Below are positions 54,874 to 63,699 of a stretch of DNA of 64,000 bases, in pieces. The DNA is taken from the NCBI GenBank assembly GCA_031763025.1, contig JASSKH010000006.1, positions 11,591,979 through 11,655,978 of the forward strand. Direction: 5' to 3'. Each line of letters begins with the position of its first letter. Within the stretch, counting starts at the first letter, position 1. Made by a program: the position numbers and the translations under genes. Under the pieces are notes generated by a model. The model made no database searches. It worked only from the letters and a program-made list of their open reading frames with translations, and was not told where the DNA came from. This DNA comes from Macrocystis pyrifera. Taxonomy: Eukaryota; Sar; Phaeophyceae; Laminariales; Laminariaceae.

Positions 54874-57800
54874 GTGAGACTTGCCCTTTTACACATGCAA
54901 CATGCGAGTCAGAGTATCGTACCATGTGTCCGAAAATGTAAGCATGTGATGTTTTGGTATCATACAAGTACATGCCACGGGTACGTATTTACGTTTTGGA
55001 CCGACTTTTGCGTCATGCCATGGTGATCATGTGATCATGCTTCGTCGTCAGGCCATGCTACGACATTGACATTGATGCCTCATCATCTCGCACGAAACGT
55101 GATTGTAATTCGATTGAGTGCCTGGCGCTGCTGTGCATTGGGTACTCGCAGGATATCGTATGTATGAGCATGCCGGAGGCCGGAGGTAACCCCCCTTTAG
55201 CGATGAATACTTGTAAATCATCGCTTTGGCGTAAATATGCACCAGGTACAGCAGCACTACATCGCCTATTTATTACGTATCGCCGTATCGCACGCGCGGG
55301 TTTTACATGGCTGCTAACCACGTTGTCGTCAGGAACGGCCATACCACGTCGATCGCACCACATCCCGTCCGCTCTGTGAAGTTAAGCGGCGTCGGGCCAG
55401 GCTAGTACTACGGTGGGGGACCACGTGGGAAGCCCTGGTGCTGTTTCTTTTTTTTCTTTTTTGTTCTTGCCCACCTGCCTGGTGTTATTACCGCAATATT
55501 CGAATACACCGCAGTTCCACCACCCACGGCTTTTACCTACAGCAGTACATGCCCTACCTATTGTACCTTACATCAGGTTCCACCGTTTCGCTATTCTCAC
55601 GTTTTGGCGGTACATCGGCTAACCCTAACCCTAACCTAACGTTATAGCTCTAACCTAACGCTAGCCCTGACTCGGACTCTAACCCCCGACCCCCACCCCT
55701 TTGTCGTTCCCACGGGCACGCAGAACACCGGCTAGCCCTAACCCCCCGACCCAACTCCCTAACCCTGGCCCCCACCCCTGCGCTGGACTCACATTTATGC
55801 AGAACGTCGACCAACTCTAACCCCAACTCGAGCCCCTAACCTCACCCCTTCGCTGTTCCCGCGTGTACGCAGAACATCGGCTGACCTTAACCCTACGCCA
55901 ACCCCTTCGCTGGTCCCACGTAAATGCAAAACATCGGCTTACCCTAACTCTACTTAGCCCTCACTCCAACCTCGACCCTCGCTCTTCAATTGTTCCCACG
56001 TGTACGCTGAACATCGGCCAACTCTTTACTCTAACCCAACCCCCCTTAACCCCAACCCCCGCCCCTTCGCTGGTCCCGCATTTACGCAGAACATCGGCGT
56101 CGACTGGGACGGCGAAGTGGCGCGGCTCCGAGCTGCTCAAGACTGGGACGCCACTCTCGATGACCTGCTGGAAAACTCGGCGGTCGAGGTCCCCGACTAC
56201 TACAAGAAACCGTTTCACGCCTACTCCGATGGAAACCTCTGCTGGGAGGCCGCGTGGGAGCAGCACCTTGCTTCCAAGGCTGTCGGGTGGGTGGGTGGGG
56301 GTGGGCGGGTGGGTCGGTGGGTGAAATATTGGTGTTGGTGTTGGTGTTGGTGTTGTTGGTGGTGGAGGTGGTGTCGGTGTTGGTGGTGTCGGTGTTGGGG
56401 GTGTCGGTGTTGGTGTTGGTGTTGGTGTTGTTGTCGTTGACGTCGCTGTTGTTGTGGCGTTTTTTTCGTTGGCGTTGTTGTTATTGGCGTCTACTGGTAT
56501 CATTCTCGGCGCCGTTTTTTTTTTGTGTGTGCTCAGCAGCATGGGTCCACGGGCAAAAAAGAAGCCGCTGCAGTTAAGAGTCTCACTTTTTTTGCGAGGC
56601 TTATCGTAAGAAATGATGATTTAAGAAACCTTACACAGTAGCGGGCGCTGCACTGAATCCTACCAGGTCCTACCAGATAACCTGGCACTACAGCTGTACC
56701 GCTGTAAGTAGCTGGTGTATAAAAACCCATCACGAATATGCTTAGGGTTAGTGCCACTGCATCGGTTCTGAATCCTCGATCTCACATTTTTTTTTTGTTC
56801 AAGTAACGTTTCAACCTTCCTCAGAGTACCTGCGTCTTGTAGCGGGCTCATACTGCTGTACGCAGGCGTGTGAACCACTACATAGAGGGTCACGTACGCT
56901 TTTTTGTCGCAGGCGTGTGAACCACTACATAGAGGGTCAAGTACGCTTTTTGTCGCAGGTATGTGAAACACTACATCACACCGTATAGAGGGTCACATAC
57001 GCTTTTTGCCGCAGGCATGTGGACCACTATATAGACACCAGGTAGAGGGTCAAGTACGCTCTTTTACCGCAGGCGTGTGAAACGCTGTGTGGACCACTAT
57101 ATAGCACTATGTAGAGGGCCAAGGAGGCCGATTCCTCGGTTGGACTGCCCCGCTTTGGTAGTATACTATTAATACATTCATTCATTCATACATTCATACG
57201 TGCATACATGTACGAACATCTCTTGCGATTGCGTGTGTGATTGGTGACTGCTGGATAACTCACCAATGGAAGAAGTACCCTGTTTTATACCCCCCGAGGG
57301 TGTTTGGTCATACGACTACACGCCCATGCGTGACATGAGTACCCTCCCTCCCCGCCCCCGCCGCATCCTGACAACAGAGTGCGAAATTTTCCGGACGATG
57401 CGGAGAAAGGCGAGCATCTGCTGCGCATCCGGTACGAGGAGCAGATGGCGCGGCTGGGAGTGCTGGTGGAAGAGGGCGGTCTGGTGGTCGACTTGGGGTG
57501 CGGGTCGGGCACAAGCACCAAGTGAGAAAAACACTACCGCTGCTGTGGACGTGACAGGCCAATGATCTATCTATCTACAGATCGGACAGATGACAAGCTA
57601 CTGTGGGCTGTCGGGGTCTATTAATTGATGACCCTTTTTACTCCTGCAATTATGACCCCACACATAGTTCCAAGTAGTTTGTCTCATAAGGGGTCTATTA
57701 ATTGATGACCCTTTCTACTCCTGCAATTGTGACCCCACACTAGTTCCAAGTAGTTTGTCCCAAAAACGGGAATGCAGTTCCGAAGGCGCTCAGTTTTTTT

Positions 57801-59840
57801 TTTTTTTTTTTCGTTTTTTTTTTTTTTTCGTCATTTTTTCTGTTTCTTGAAGTTTCATTTTGTTTACCTCGAAAGAAAAAATACTCTCAGACCTATGGTA
57901 AGCATGGCAATGGGAACGCGAAGTTAGAAAGTGTACTATCGAAAGTGTTCTTTCAAATATATTGGTTTCAAGAAACAGCCGAAGCTATTCTTGCACCGTC
58001 GCTGTGGGAAAAAAGGGACAAAAAAATGTTTGTTTTTTTCTCGTTTTTGTTCAAACGACTGCAGACGGGGGTACTTATTTTTTCTCGTTGCAAATTCTCA
58101 ACACGCCGATAAAAATCAGCTCCTGCGACGATAGACCTTCGGTCTCGACATAGGCTCAGCCCACGGCCAACCCGTTTGATGCCGGGCAGGGCCGACGGGT
58201 ATCGATGACGGCCTCGAAGATATCAGATGGAGCCATGGTCCGGAGGGCGAGAGCTTGCCGGTGGCGTCCTATGCTCTTCTCCCAAACCTGTTTTTTTTTT
58301 TTGCCATTCGAGACAGATCGAGAATTTTTGTCATCTGTTTTGTGCACGCCAGCGGCCAATCGTTTTTTTTTCATCATGCGCCTGGCCAGCGCCCGCCACA
58401 TATCACCGACCATTGTGTGAACACGGTGACCCTAGGGTGGGTCGGAGCCCCTAACGAGCGCACCCCGTTCACAATTCATGAGGCAGTCGTTGGTTTAGTC
58501 AATCGATGTCTGTCCAGGACTCGGAATCTCGCCGCTTTGGACTGAACCTCCGCCTCAGTTTTCCGGAAGCCGATCTTGGCCCAACATGGGCTCCATAATT
58601 GCTTTTCTCGGGGTTTTGCTAAAAGTTTGGAACATTTGGTTTGCAGAATCGTGCTCATGTCATAGCAAGATTTTTCTGGAAAATTCTGGCGGGTGTCTTT
58701 GAAATTCGAACTTTTAGTGGAAACTCTGCGTTTCCATTGGCGTATGTTTTACAGAGGTACGAAACAAGTACACCCCAAAAATGAAATTAGGTAAAAACTG
58801 ATACACCCCCAAACGGTATTTTTTTTTTCGGATTTTTCATTTCCAGTAGTTTGCGTCTCAGCTATACATCTATCGTGGCATTGGCTTCTCCCCCCGCCTC
58901 CCCATCTTGGAGTGTCGTCGGTAGTCATGACTTTCCCGTCGGCTAGCTGTTGCGCCGACGACGTGACCAATGAGATGTCGGAATAATCACGCCCACAACA
59001 GTAGCACGATAAGGTTCGTTCACAAATATTGTAGTAGTGCCGATCCCTCCATACTCGTAGTGCCGGTATGCATGCGCCAGCCAACGAAAACCGGCACTAT
59101 TATAGCGGAAACCGGCACTAATTATTCCGCACACTACCCACACTGGTGAATCCCTTGCATACACCATGTGCCAAGCGATTCCACAGGCACTAAAGCGGAT
59201 AACCGGTACTGTAGAGGGACCACTTCCATAAAGAACACGCGCGCCCGAAGTATGGCCTCGCTTGCAGATCTGAGTTCCGATCAATCATTCAATCGGTCGA
59301 ACTCGCAGCTGACGTATTTGTAATATTTTGATAAAATCTCATTAAGATGACGTCCATTATAAGGCATGACCTCCGCGGGAGATCTCCCAAGCCTTGCCCC
59401 CCCCCCCCCCCCCAATTATTCGAGAGTGTCATCCATATGCAAGAATGCTTACCTCCCCAGCGGGTTTCCGCAGGATGAGGCTGACCGTTCATGTGATTCG
59501 CTGAACACCTCGCGTTTCGCTTCGCGCTCGGTGCAAGCAAGCCACGTCTGTCTGCCTGGTCGATGAAAACCCGACGTGCTCCGTGCCGGCATTGCAGAGA
59601 TGCGAAGGTCTATGGTCAAACGCCTACGACCATGCATGACCTGGGTATACCCCCCCCCGCCCCGTTTTGTGCGGTTTTAACGAGAGATCAGGTATCTGGC
59701 GGAGCAGTTCCCTTCGGCGGGTAAGGTGCTGGGCTTCGATTTATCAGCCCACATGCTGCTCACACCGGGCGTTTCATGCTGGAGGAGAATCAGGCGAGAG
59801 AACCGTTGAGTTTTGTATCGGGATGTTGTGTTCCTCGTAG
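54526..59840 (+). CDS. Plastid-targeted class I SAM-dependent methyltransferase (3' part not found)
   Basis: Four exons (54526-54873, 56090-56286, 57378-57521, 59692-59840) join with phases 0, 2, 2. Residues 1-25 are a hydrophobic ER signal peptide (VVAVVGLCPLVAVTG). Phe26 at the predicted cleavage (VTG|FSVP) and the Ser/Ala/Arg-rich stretch to about residue 75 form the bipartite plastid signal of algae with complex red plastids. The mature part has SPVYPFLIKQAKGTMKKSAE, then YSDGNLCWEAAWEQHLASKA, motif I VVDLGCGSGTST (SAM binding) and motif II VLGFDLSAHML. This order matches a plant/algal chloroplast methyltransferase family whose substrate I cannot state. A one-base frameshift near 59770 interrupts exon 4, and later exons were not found, so the gene may be truncated or continue beyond recognition. 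Confidence 0.75.
55331..55448 (+). rRNA. 5S ribosomal RNA
   Basis: A full-length 5S gene of about 118 nt. The 5' end AGGAACGGC pairs with 3' GCTGTTTCT to close helix I (with two wobbles). Conserved features are CCATACCACGTCGATCGCAC, the internal promoter region GTGAAGTTAAGCGGCGTCGG, and loop E/helix IV GTACTACGGTGGGGGACCAC followed by GTGGGAAGCCCTGGTGCTG. It lies inside intron 1 of the methyltransferase gene, same strand, and is a single copy in this window. RNA polymerase III would transcribe it from internal elements. Confidence 0.93.
55448..55455 (+). terminator. Pol III T-run terminator of the 5S gene
   Basis: Eight consecutive T residues begin at the 3' end of the 5S rRNA, enough for RNA polymerase III termination. 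Another T run follows at 55457. Confidence 0.8.
55618..56089 (+). repeat. Telomere-like repeat interleaved with copies of the exon 2 acceptor
   Basis: Five diverged copies of a block like TTCGCTGGTCCCACGTTTAC plus GCAGAACATCGGC, ending near 55735, 55813, 55877, 55938 and 56016, precede the true one at 56073-56101. They are separated by CCCTAACCC-type repeats. Each block contains a possible 3' splice site (GCAG|AACATCGGC or variant). Confidence 0.85.
56090..56286 (+). CDS. Methyltransferase exon 2
   Basis: The acceptor TTTACGCAG precedes AAC ATC GGC. It encodes NIGVDWDGEVARLRAAQDWD, then VPDYYKKPFHAYSDGNLCWE and AAWEQHLASKAV plus GG before donor GTGGGT. 197 nt, phase 0 in, phase 2 out. SDGNLCWEAAWEQ is a family signature. 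Confidence 0.85.
56287..56450. repeat. G-rich tract at the intron 2 donor: GGGT then GGTGTT repeats
   Basis: The donor itself (GTGGGTGGGTGGGGG) starts a run of GGGT units with at least four GGG tracts, then about 100 bp of GTTGGTGTTGGTGTTGGTG. The tract could form a G-quadruplex in the nascent RNA at the 5' splice site. Confidence 0.85.
56860..57125 (+). repeat. Minisatellite, about 47-60-bp unit, five copies
   Basis: Each unit has GTGTGAACCACTACATAGAG or a variant, then GGTCAxGTACGCTTTTTGTCG and CAGGC. The CGCTTTTTGTCGCAG part resembles a polypyrimidine tract and AG acceptor. It lies in intron 2 of the methyltransferase gene, before the true acceptor at 57377. Confidence 0.85.
57378..57521 (+). 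CDS. Methyltransferase exon 3: SAM-binding motif I
   Basis: The acceptor CTGACAACAG supplies A to complete Gly, then VRNFPDDAEKGEHLLRIRYE, EQMARLGVLVEEGG, and LVVDLGCGSGTST plus AA before donor GTGAGA. The DLGCGSG loop binds the methionine part of SAM. 144 nt, phase 2 in and out. Confidence 0.88.
57650..57790. mobile_element. MITE-2 related copy
   Basis: Retains AGTTCCAAGTAGTTTGTCCC, AAAAACGGGAATGCAGTTCC and a duplicated GACCCTTTxTACTCCTGCAA segment in place of a clean left arm. Confidence 0.65.
57895..58215 (+). repeat. Dispersed repeat, copy 1 of 2 (direct copy at 63700-64000)
   Basis: Both copies share CAATGGGAACGCGAAG, TTCTCGTTGCAAATT, CAACACGCCGATAAAAA, CAGCTCCTGCGA and GACATAGGCTCAGCCCACGG, CCAACCCG and TCGATGACGGCC. 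Copy 2 runs to the window edge, so its end is unknown. Confidence 0.85.
59058..59205. repeat. Dispersed element, short-array relative of 37915-38285
   Basis: Shares GTGCCGGTATG, GTGAATCCCTTGCATACACC and ATGTGCCAAGC with the 37.9-kb copy but has only diverged CCGGCACTA units and no expanded array. Confidence 0.8.
59420..59655 (-). repeat. SINE-like repeat, subtype A, reverse
   Basis: The reverse complement has GGTCATGCATGGTCGTAGGC, GGCACGGAGCACGTCGGGTT and CAGGCAGACAGACGTGGCTT. A C run (59399-59413) lies at its far, 3' end. Confidence 0.8.
59692..59840 (+). CDS. Methyltransferase exon 4: motif II, frameshifted
   Basis: The acceptor GAGATCAG supplies G to complete Lys, then YLAEQFPSAGKVLGFDLSAH ML. 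Near 59765-59772 the family-like reading moves to another frame, RFMLEENQAREPLSFVSG; one inserted base (CCG GGn CGT) would join them. The original frame instead reaches a stop at about 59809. The 3' border (59824 or 59840) is unsettled. Confidence 0.65.
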
Positions 59841-60822
59841 GTACGAAGGTTGCAACTAATCAATGCCTTCTTTTCGCCCTTCCCATTTATTCGTCTGGGC
59901 CCTTCTTTTCTCTCTCCTTCCTAGTATTACGGGGGACCATAGTAAATAGGACCTACGGTACACACTAAAACCTATATATTCACCTATTTTTTACCAACAA
60001 TTTTTGGTCCTCTTTACTGTGGACCATAGTAAATAGGACCTACGATACACACAAAAACCTATATATTCACCTTTTTTTACCCACAATGTTTGGTCCTATT
60101 TACTATGGTCCCCCGTAATAGTGGTAATTCACATCCGGGGTCACAAAGTAGGCTTTTCTCCCTCCCTCCCTCCTCCCCCCCATACCCTTCGTGCCTTCAC
60201 TTCATCCAGCCCATTCTTCCCTCGTCGACTATCATAGCATCGAACTGCGCCCGCCCACGCTCGTAGTAATTGGCGCTCTCAGCATCTGATTCCGTTTTTG
60301 TCTCTGTTTTTGTTTTTTGCGATTAAGAATCATTTCAAAAGTTCGATCCACGTGGGATGTGGGAGTCGAACTCCGGCGCCAACACTTGGTGGCATTCGTG
60401 GGCACAACTAGCCCAACGGGGCGACCGGCTTGCCTTGAATTAGTATGAGTTGATGGAATGTTTGGCCGTTGCAAACAGTACCGGATGCTTTTTTGGATGT
60501 GACAAACGGGGGCCGGGTGTTGCAGGATGTTCATGTTGTGCGAGGTATCGGGTAGTTTGTGTTTGGATTTTTCGTTGTTTCATTTATCGTGGAAAAAAAC
60601 AGCGACAGAAAAGAGGAAAAAGAGGAAGACTATTAATAGAACGCAGCGTGGTGTTGATATGTGCGTAACCTTCATTTAATCTTTTACCGTCTATCCTGCA
60701 CCTACTTATAGTTGCCGTCTGTACTGAATGGTTGCGTACAAACGGTCGCTATATTTTGGGACGGAGTGTTACTCCGTTGCGCCTGCCTGCTCTGAAGCCA
60801 GTTCTTATCCAGTCGGAAAGTC
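59841..60822. other. No gene established; double MITE-1
   Basis: Downstream of the last methyltransferase exon found. A minus-strand frame near 60205-60290 reads ESDAESANYYERGRAQFDAM, then IVDEGRMGWMK and stop. It looks coding-like but is isolated. Confidence 0.4.
59925..60121. mobile_element. MITE-1, tandem double copy sharing an arm
   Basis: Two units joined head to tail: ATTACGGGGGACCATAGTAA ... CTTTACTGTGGACCATAGTA ... ACTATGGTCCCCCGTAATAG. The middle arm has lost CCCCCGTAAT, as expected from unequal exchange between adjacent copies. Confidence 0.85.
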
Positions 60823-61620
60823 GGATTGAAAAGGCTGTTTTGTTTTCCGATCGGAGACAAAAATTGGCTTACTTGTGCAGTTGAAAAAAAAAAAGCGCCT
60901 TTTCAATCCAAGATTTTTCGATTGTTTTTTTCAACTGGACCAGACAGTCGAAAAAGCTGAGATTTTCGATCCAACGCGCCAGTGGGATTCATGCACCGGA
61001 AAAGTTGAAAGTCCCGCCGCATACTGTACGAGTATCACACCCACACAAGAACACGACATACGACATACGACACGGCGTCACACCCCAACATCGGCGACGC
61101 TGGCTTGGCTGCTGTCACGTCTGCTGCTGCTCGCCGCGAGTCAGCGTGATACATCCTTATCTACGCCCGTCAGCAGCACGTGTCAGCACCCGATGGCCGC
61201 AGCGCACGGTATCGATGACCTTTTGCCAACTGCTGCGCTGGCTGTAGCTTTGGCGGCTCTCGAATAAGTCCAGCGCCGCGATGGCCTCGAGGACGAGATG
61301 GCGGAGGACGCCCCGCGTGCGAAGCTCACACGCTGCTCGAGGAAGAAGCGAGACATGAGCATGTATGTGTGGTTGGGCGCAGCTGCTGGAAGATGAAGAC
61401 CTGTCTGACCCCACGAGCATTGCGGCGAAGCAGTTTCGAACCGATTTCCGCCTACCCTACCCATTTTTCTTGCAGCTAGTCAAGCTAGTCACTCCCTTAC
61501 TTCAAACGTCTCCAGAAAAAACACGGAAACTGTATATTCGATCTGACGGACGACAAGAAGGGTAGCGATTCACAATCCAGTCGGAAAAATAGCCGATCGG
61601 AAACCGCCTTTTTCAATCCA
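60823..61620 (+). pseudogene. Degenerate PIF/Harbinger-type DDE transposon remnant
   Basis: Imperfect inverted repeats (GGATTGAAAAGGCTG... near 60823 and ...CCGCCTTTTTCAATCCA at 61593-61620) bound about 800 bp. Inside, the plus strand reads MAAAHGIDDLLPTAALAVAL, a stop at 61265, DGLEDEMAEDAPRAKLTRCS, then after a frame shift AQLLEDEDLSDPTSIAAKQF and RTDFRLPYPFFLQLVKLV. The last segment is the N-terminal region typical of HARBI1-like nucleases (F-xx-FR-P-PFF--L). The catalytic DDE region is missing. Non-functional. Confidence 0.6.
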
Positions 61621-62896
61621 TGTTTCCGAGTGCATAACAATTGGGCTGATATTGTACTTGTATTGTCTGACTGGGTTCGTATTTTTTTTTTCGGGGGTGG
61701 GGGGGGCAGGATGCGGGACGCGAGTTTTTGAAGAGGTCGTGTCACATGCTGAAACAATTCGTCGAATACCACCGATTTTATCCAGTCAATTATCCTTCCC
61801 TGCTTATTTATTATCAAACGCCAGGAGCCCTGCCATTGCCAGCTTCACATCGTCCCTGATTTTGGCTTGGAAAGGCTACTGTAGGTACGCCTGGATGTGC
61901 CTAACTTTTAACTGTTTTTGCCGATTTTGAGCCAATCAGAGGGCACGCGTACACTATTAATAGTCTCCTCTACGCTCTACAGCGAAGACATTCCCGCACT
62001 ACGTACGTACATACGACCCACCGCATCGAAATATAAAATACGTATTATATCCTCGTGTACAGCACGACGGACACAGACTGCAATTCGTCTGCCGCACCCC
62101 GCGTTGAGGTGGGCTCCCTTTGACTATGTGATACAGCAGATAAACTTCGTGCCGCCGTGTTCAAGCGGCTCCCGGAGATTGATCGAGGCTTCAAAGCTGG
62201 CAACGAACGGGTGGGGGCGCCAGAAGCGCTTTTGCTTTGGCGCACGAAGTCTCTTCTCTCGTTTAGATACAGGTCCTTGCATGCTGAAATGGTGTTGGGT
62301 TGCGAGCAGTTACCTCAACTTAAGTCCGATACTCTACTGTTGTGTACGTTTGCTAACGATGTGGCTACTTACTACGCAAGGCTGAGTGTGATCACGAAAT
62401 CAATCAATTCATTCACATATTACTACATATACTTCGTATACGACGTATGATACATACCGGTACCTGGTATTGTACATTATTCAGAATGCTCACTGTTCAT
62501 GCGCGAAACGAGACACATGCCATGCTTGCCATTAATCATGGCCCTAAACACGGGGTGTGGTGTGTGTTGTTCAGTTCGCTACAGTAGGTCTCAGCATGCA
62601 CTTGTTTTTGGCTCGAATGGAACGGGCGTCAACTGGCTGACTTTCGTCGGCATGTGGACTGGCTAAGCCAGCTGGTGGTCCAGCCGTCTTGTCGACACAG
62701 GTCCGATGCGAGCGTAAGGGAGACAACAAAATTATGGACAGCCCTCCACGGCTGAGGAGAGATTCCCGCCCAAAAAATAATCAAGATGCATCCCGAATTA
62801 TAAAAGCCTTCCTACGAGGGTGGCAACCCAGTAAGTCGGATAGTCGGCACGTTCGGGAAACGACTAACTATTGGTCCGACTATTTTAATGGTACTT
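61621..62896. other. No gene established
   Basis: Two plus-strand frames (about 61740-61910 and 62157-62390) look partly coding: AETIRRIPPILSSQLSFPAY and FKRLPEIDRGFKAGNERVGA. They carry no domain I recognise. The first resembles 35.35 kb, so at least part is a transposon remnant. Confidence 0.4.
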
Positions 62897-63004
62897 ATTA
62901 CGGGGGACCATAGTAAATAGGACCTACGGTACACACAAGAACCTATATATTTCGCTATTTTTACTCACAATATTTGGTCCTACTTACTATGATCCCCCGT
63001 AATA
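62897..63004. mobile_element. MITE-1 copy
   Basis: Arms TTATTACGGGGGACCATAGT and ACTATGATCCCCCGTAATA flank AAGAACCTATATATTTCG and CACAATATTTGGTCC. Confidence 0.9.
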
Positions 63005-63044
63005 CCAGGTATGTAGATGTGCTGACTCATAGCTAGCACTCTGG

Positions 63045-63112
63045 CCGGAAATATAGGGAACGTTTGTACACTAATATGAACACCAATAGGTCCTTATATT
63101 TACGCCTAGAGT
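63045..63112. mobile_element. MITE-3 palindrome
   Basis: CCGGAAATATAGGGAACG pairs imperfectly with GGTCCTTATATTTACGCC across ACTAATATGAACACC. Confidence 0.65.
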
Positions 63113-63699
63113 GGTATGAAATGACATCTCGTCTGTCCGATGAGTGTAATGATTAGGGCTGGGCACTGGCACAGTATGTACTGCCAGTAGCAGTAGTCTA
63201 CTGGCAGTAAAAACCTGTTGATCGACCTGGCCAGTATATTCGCCAGTAGGTTTACGTACGCCTAAGAAACACCCCGTATAATAGTACGGAAACCAACTGA
63301 ATGCATTCCGGGAGGAGAGAGTGGAGTGGAGGAGAGACAGCACTGTACTGTCACAATCCAGTGTGCCGATTGGTTTTGATGACAGTATAATCGCTACTAG
63401 CTGAGTCAGCCAGTGCCCAGCGCTAGTAGTAATGTCTCGCCTTGCTGGCACCGGCAATCGCTTTCGATTTTGCCCGATATTTGTATCATGGGCCGACTTG
63501 CTCCGTTTTTTATCTCGCTTTTTTTTTTTGGTGACAATTTTTATTTTCGTTTTTGTTTGTGATTTTGTTTCTGTTTTTTTTTTTGTTTTGTTTTGTCATG
63601 TTGCTTTTGGTGTCGTTTTTGTAGTGTTTTTTCAATATCGTGTTTTTCAAGCGGCTTATCATCTTGCTTCATGATGTTGTTTGCGTTGCCGTTTAGACC
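63113..63699. other. No gene recognised; short palindromic repeats
   Basis: GGCACTGGCACAGTATGTAC / CTGAGTCAGCCAGTGCCCAG phrases at about 63160 and 63400 face each other around 240 bp, suggesting another small inverted-repeat element. A T-rich run follows at 63510-63620. Confidence 0.4.

Larger units (their letters stand above)
57522..59691 (+). other. Methyltransferase intron 3
   Basis: Contains MITE-2 (57650-57790) with an adjacent duplicated GGGTCTATTAATTGATGACC phrase, long T runs, a dispersed repeat (57895-58215), the 59058-59200 element and a reverse SINE-like A copy (59420-59655). No other gene is supported. Confidence 0.55.

Noticed and set aside
60205-60290. Minus-strand peptide ESDAESANYYERGRAQFDAM and following
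   Set aside because: Coding-like but short, without splice partner or recognised family; kept only as a note in the region entry.
60335-60440. Possible tRNA: TAGCCCAACGGGG matches an A box and GGAGTTCGACTCC resembles a T arm
   Set aside because: The two lie on opposite strands in incompatible positions, and no cloverleaf with acceptor stem could be drawn.
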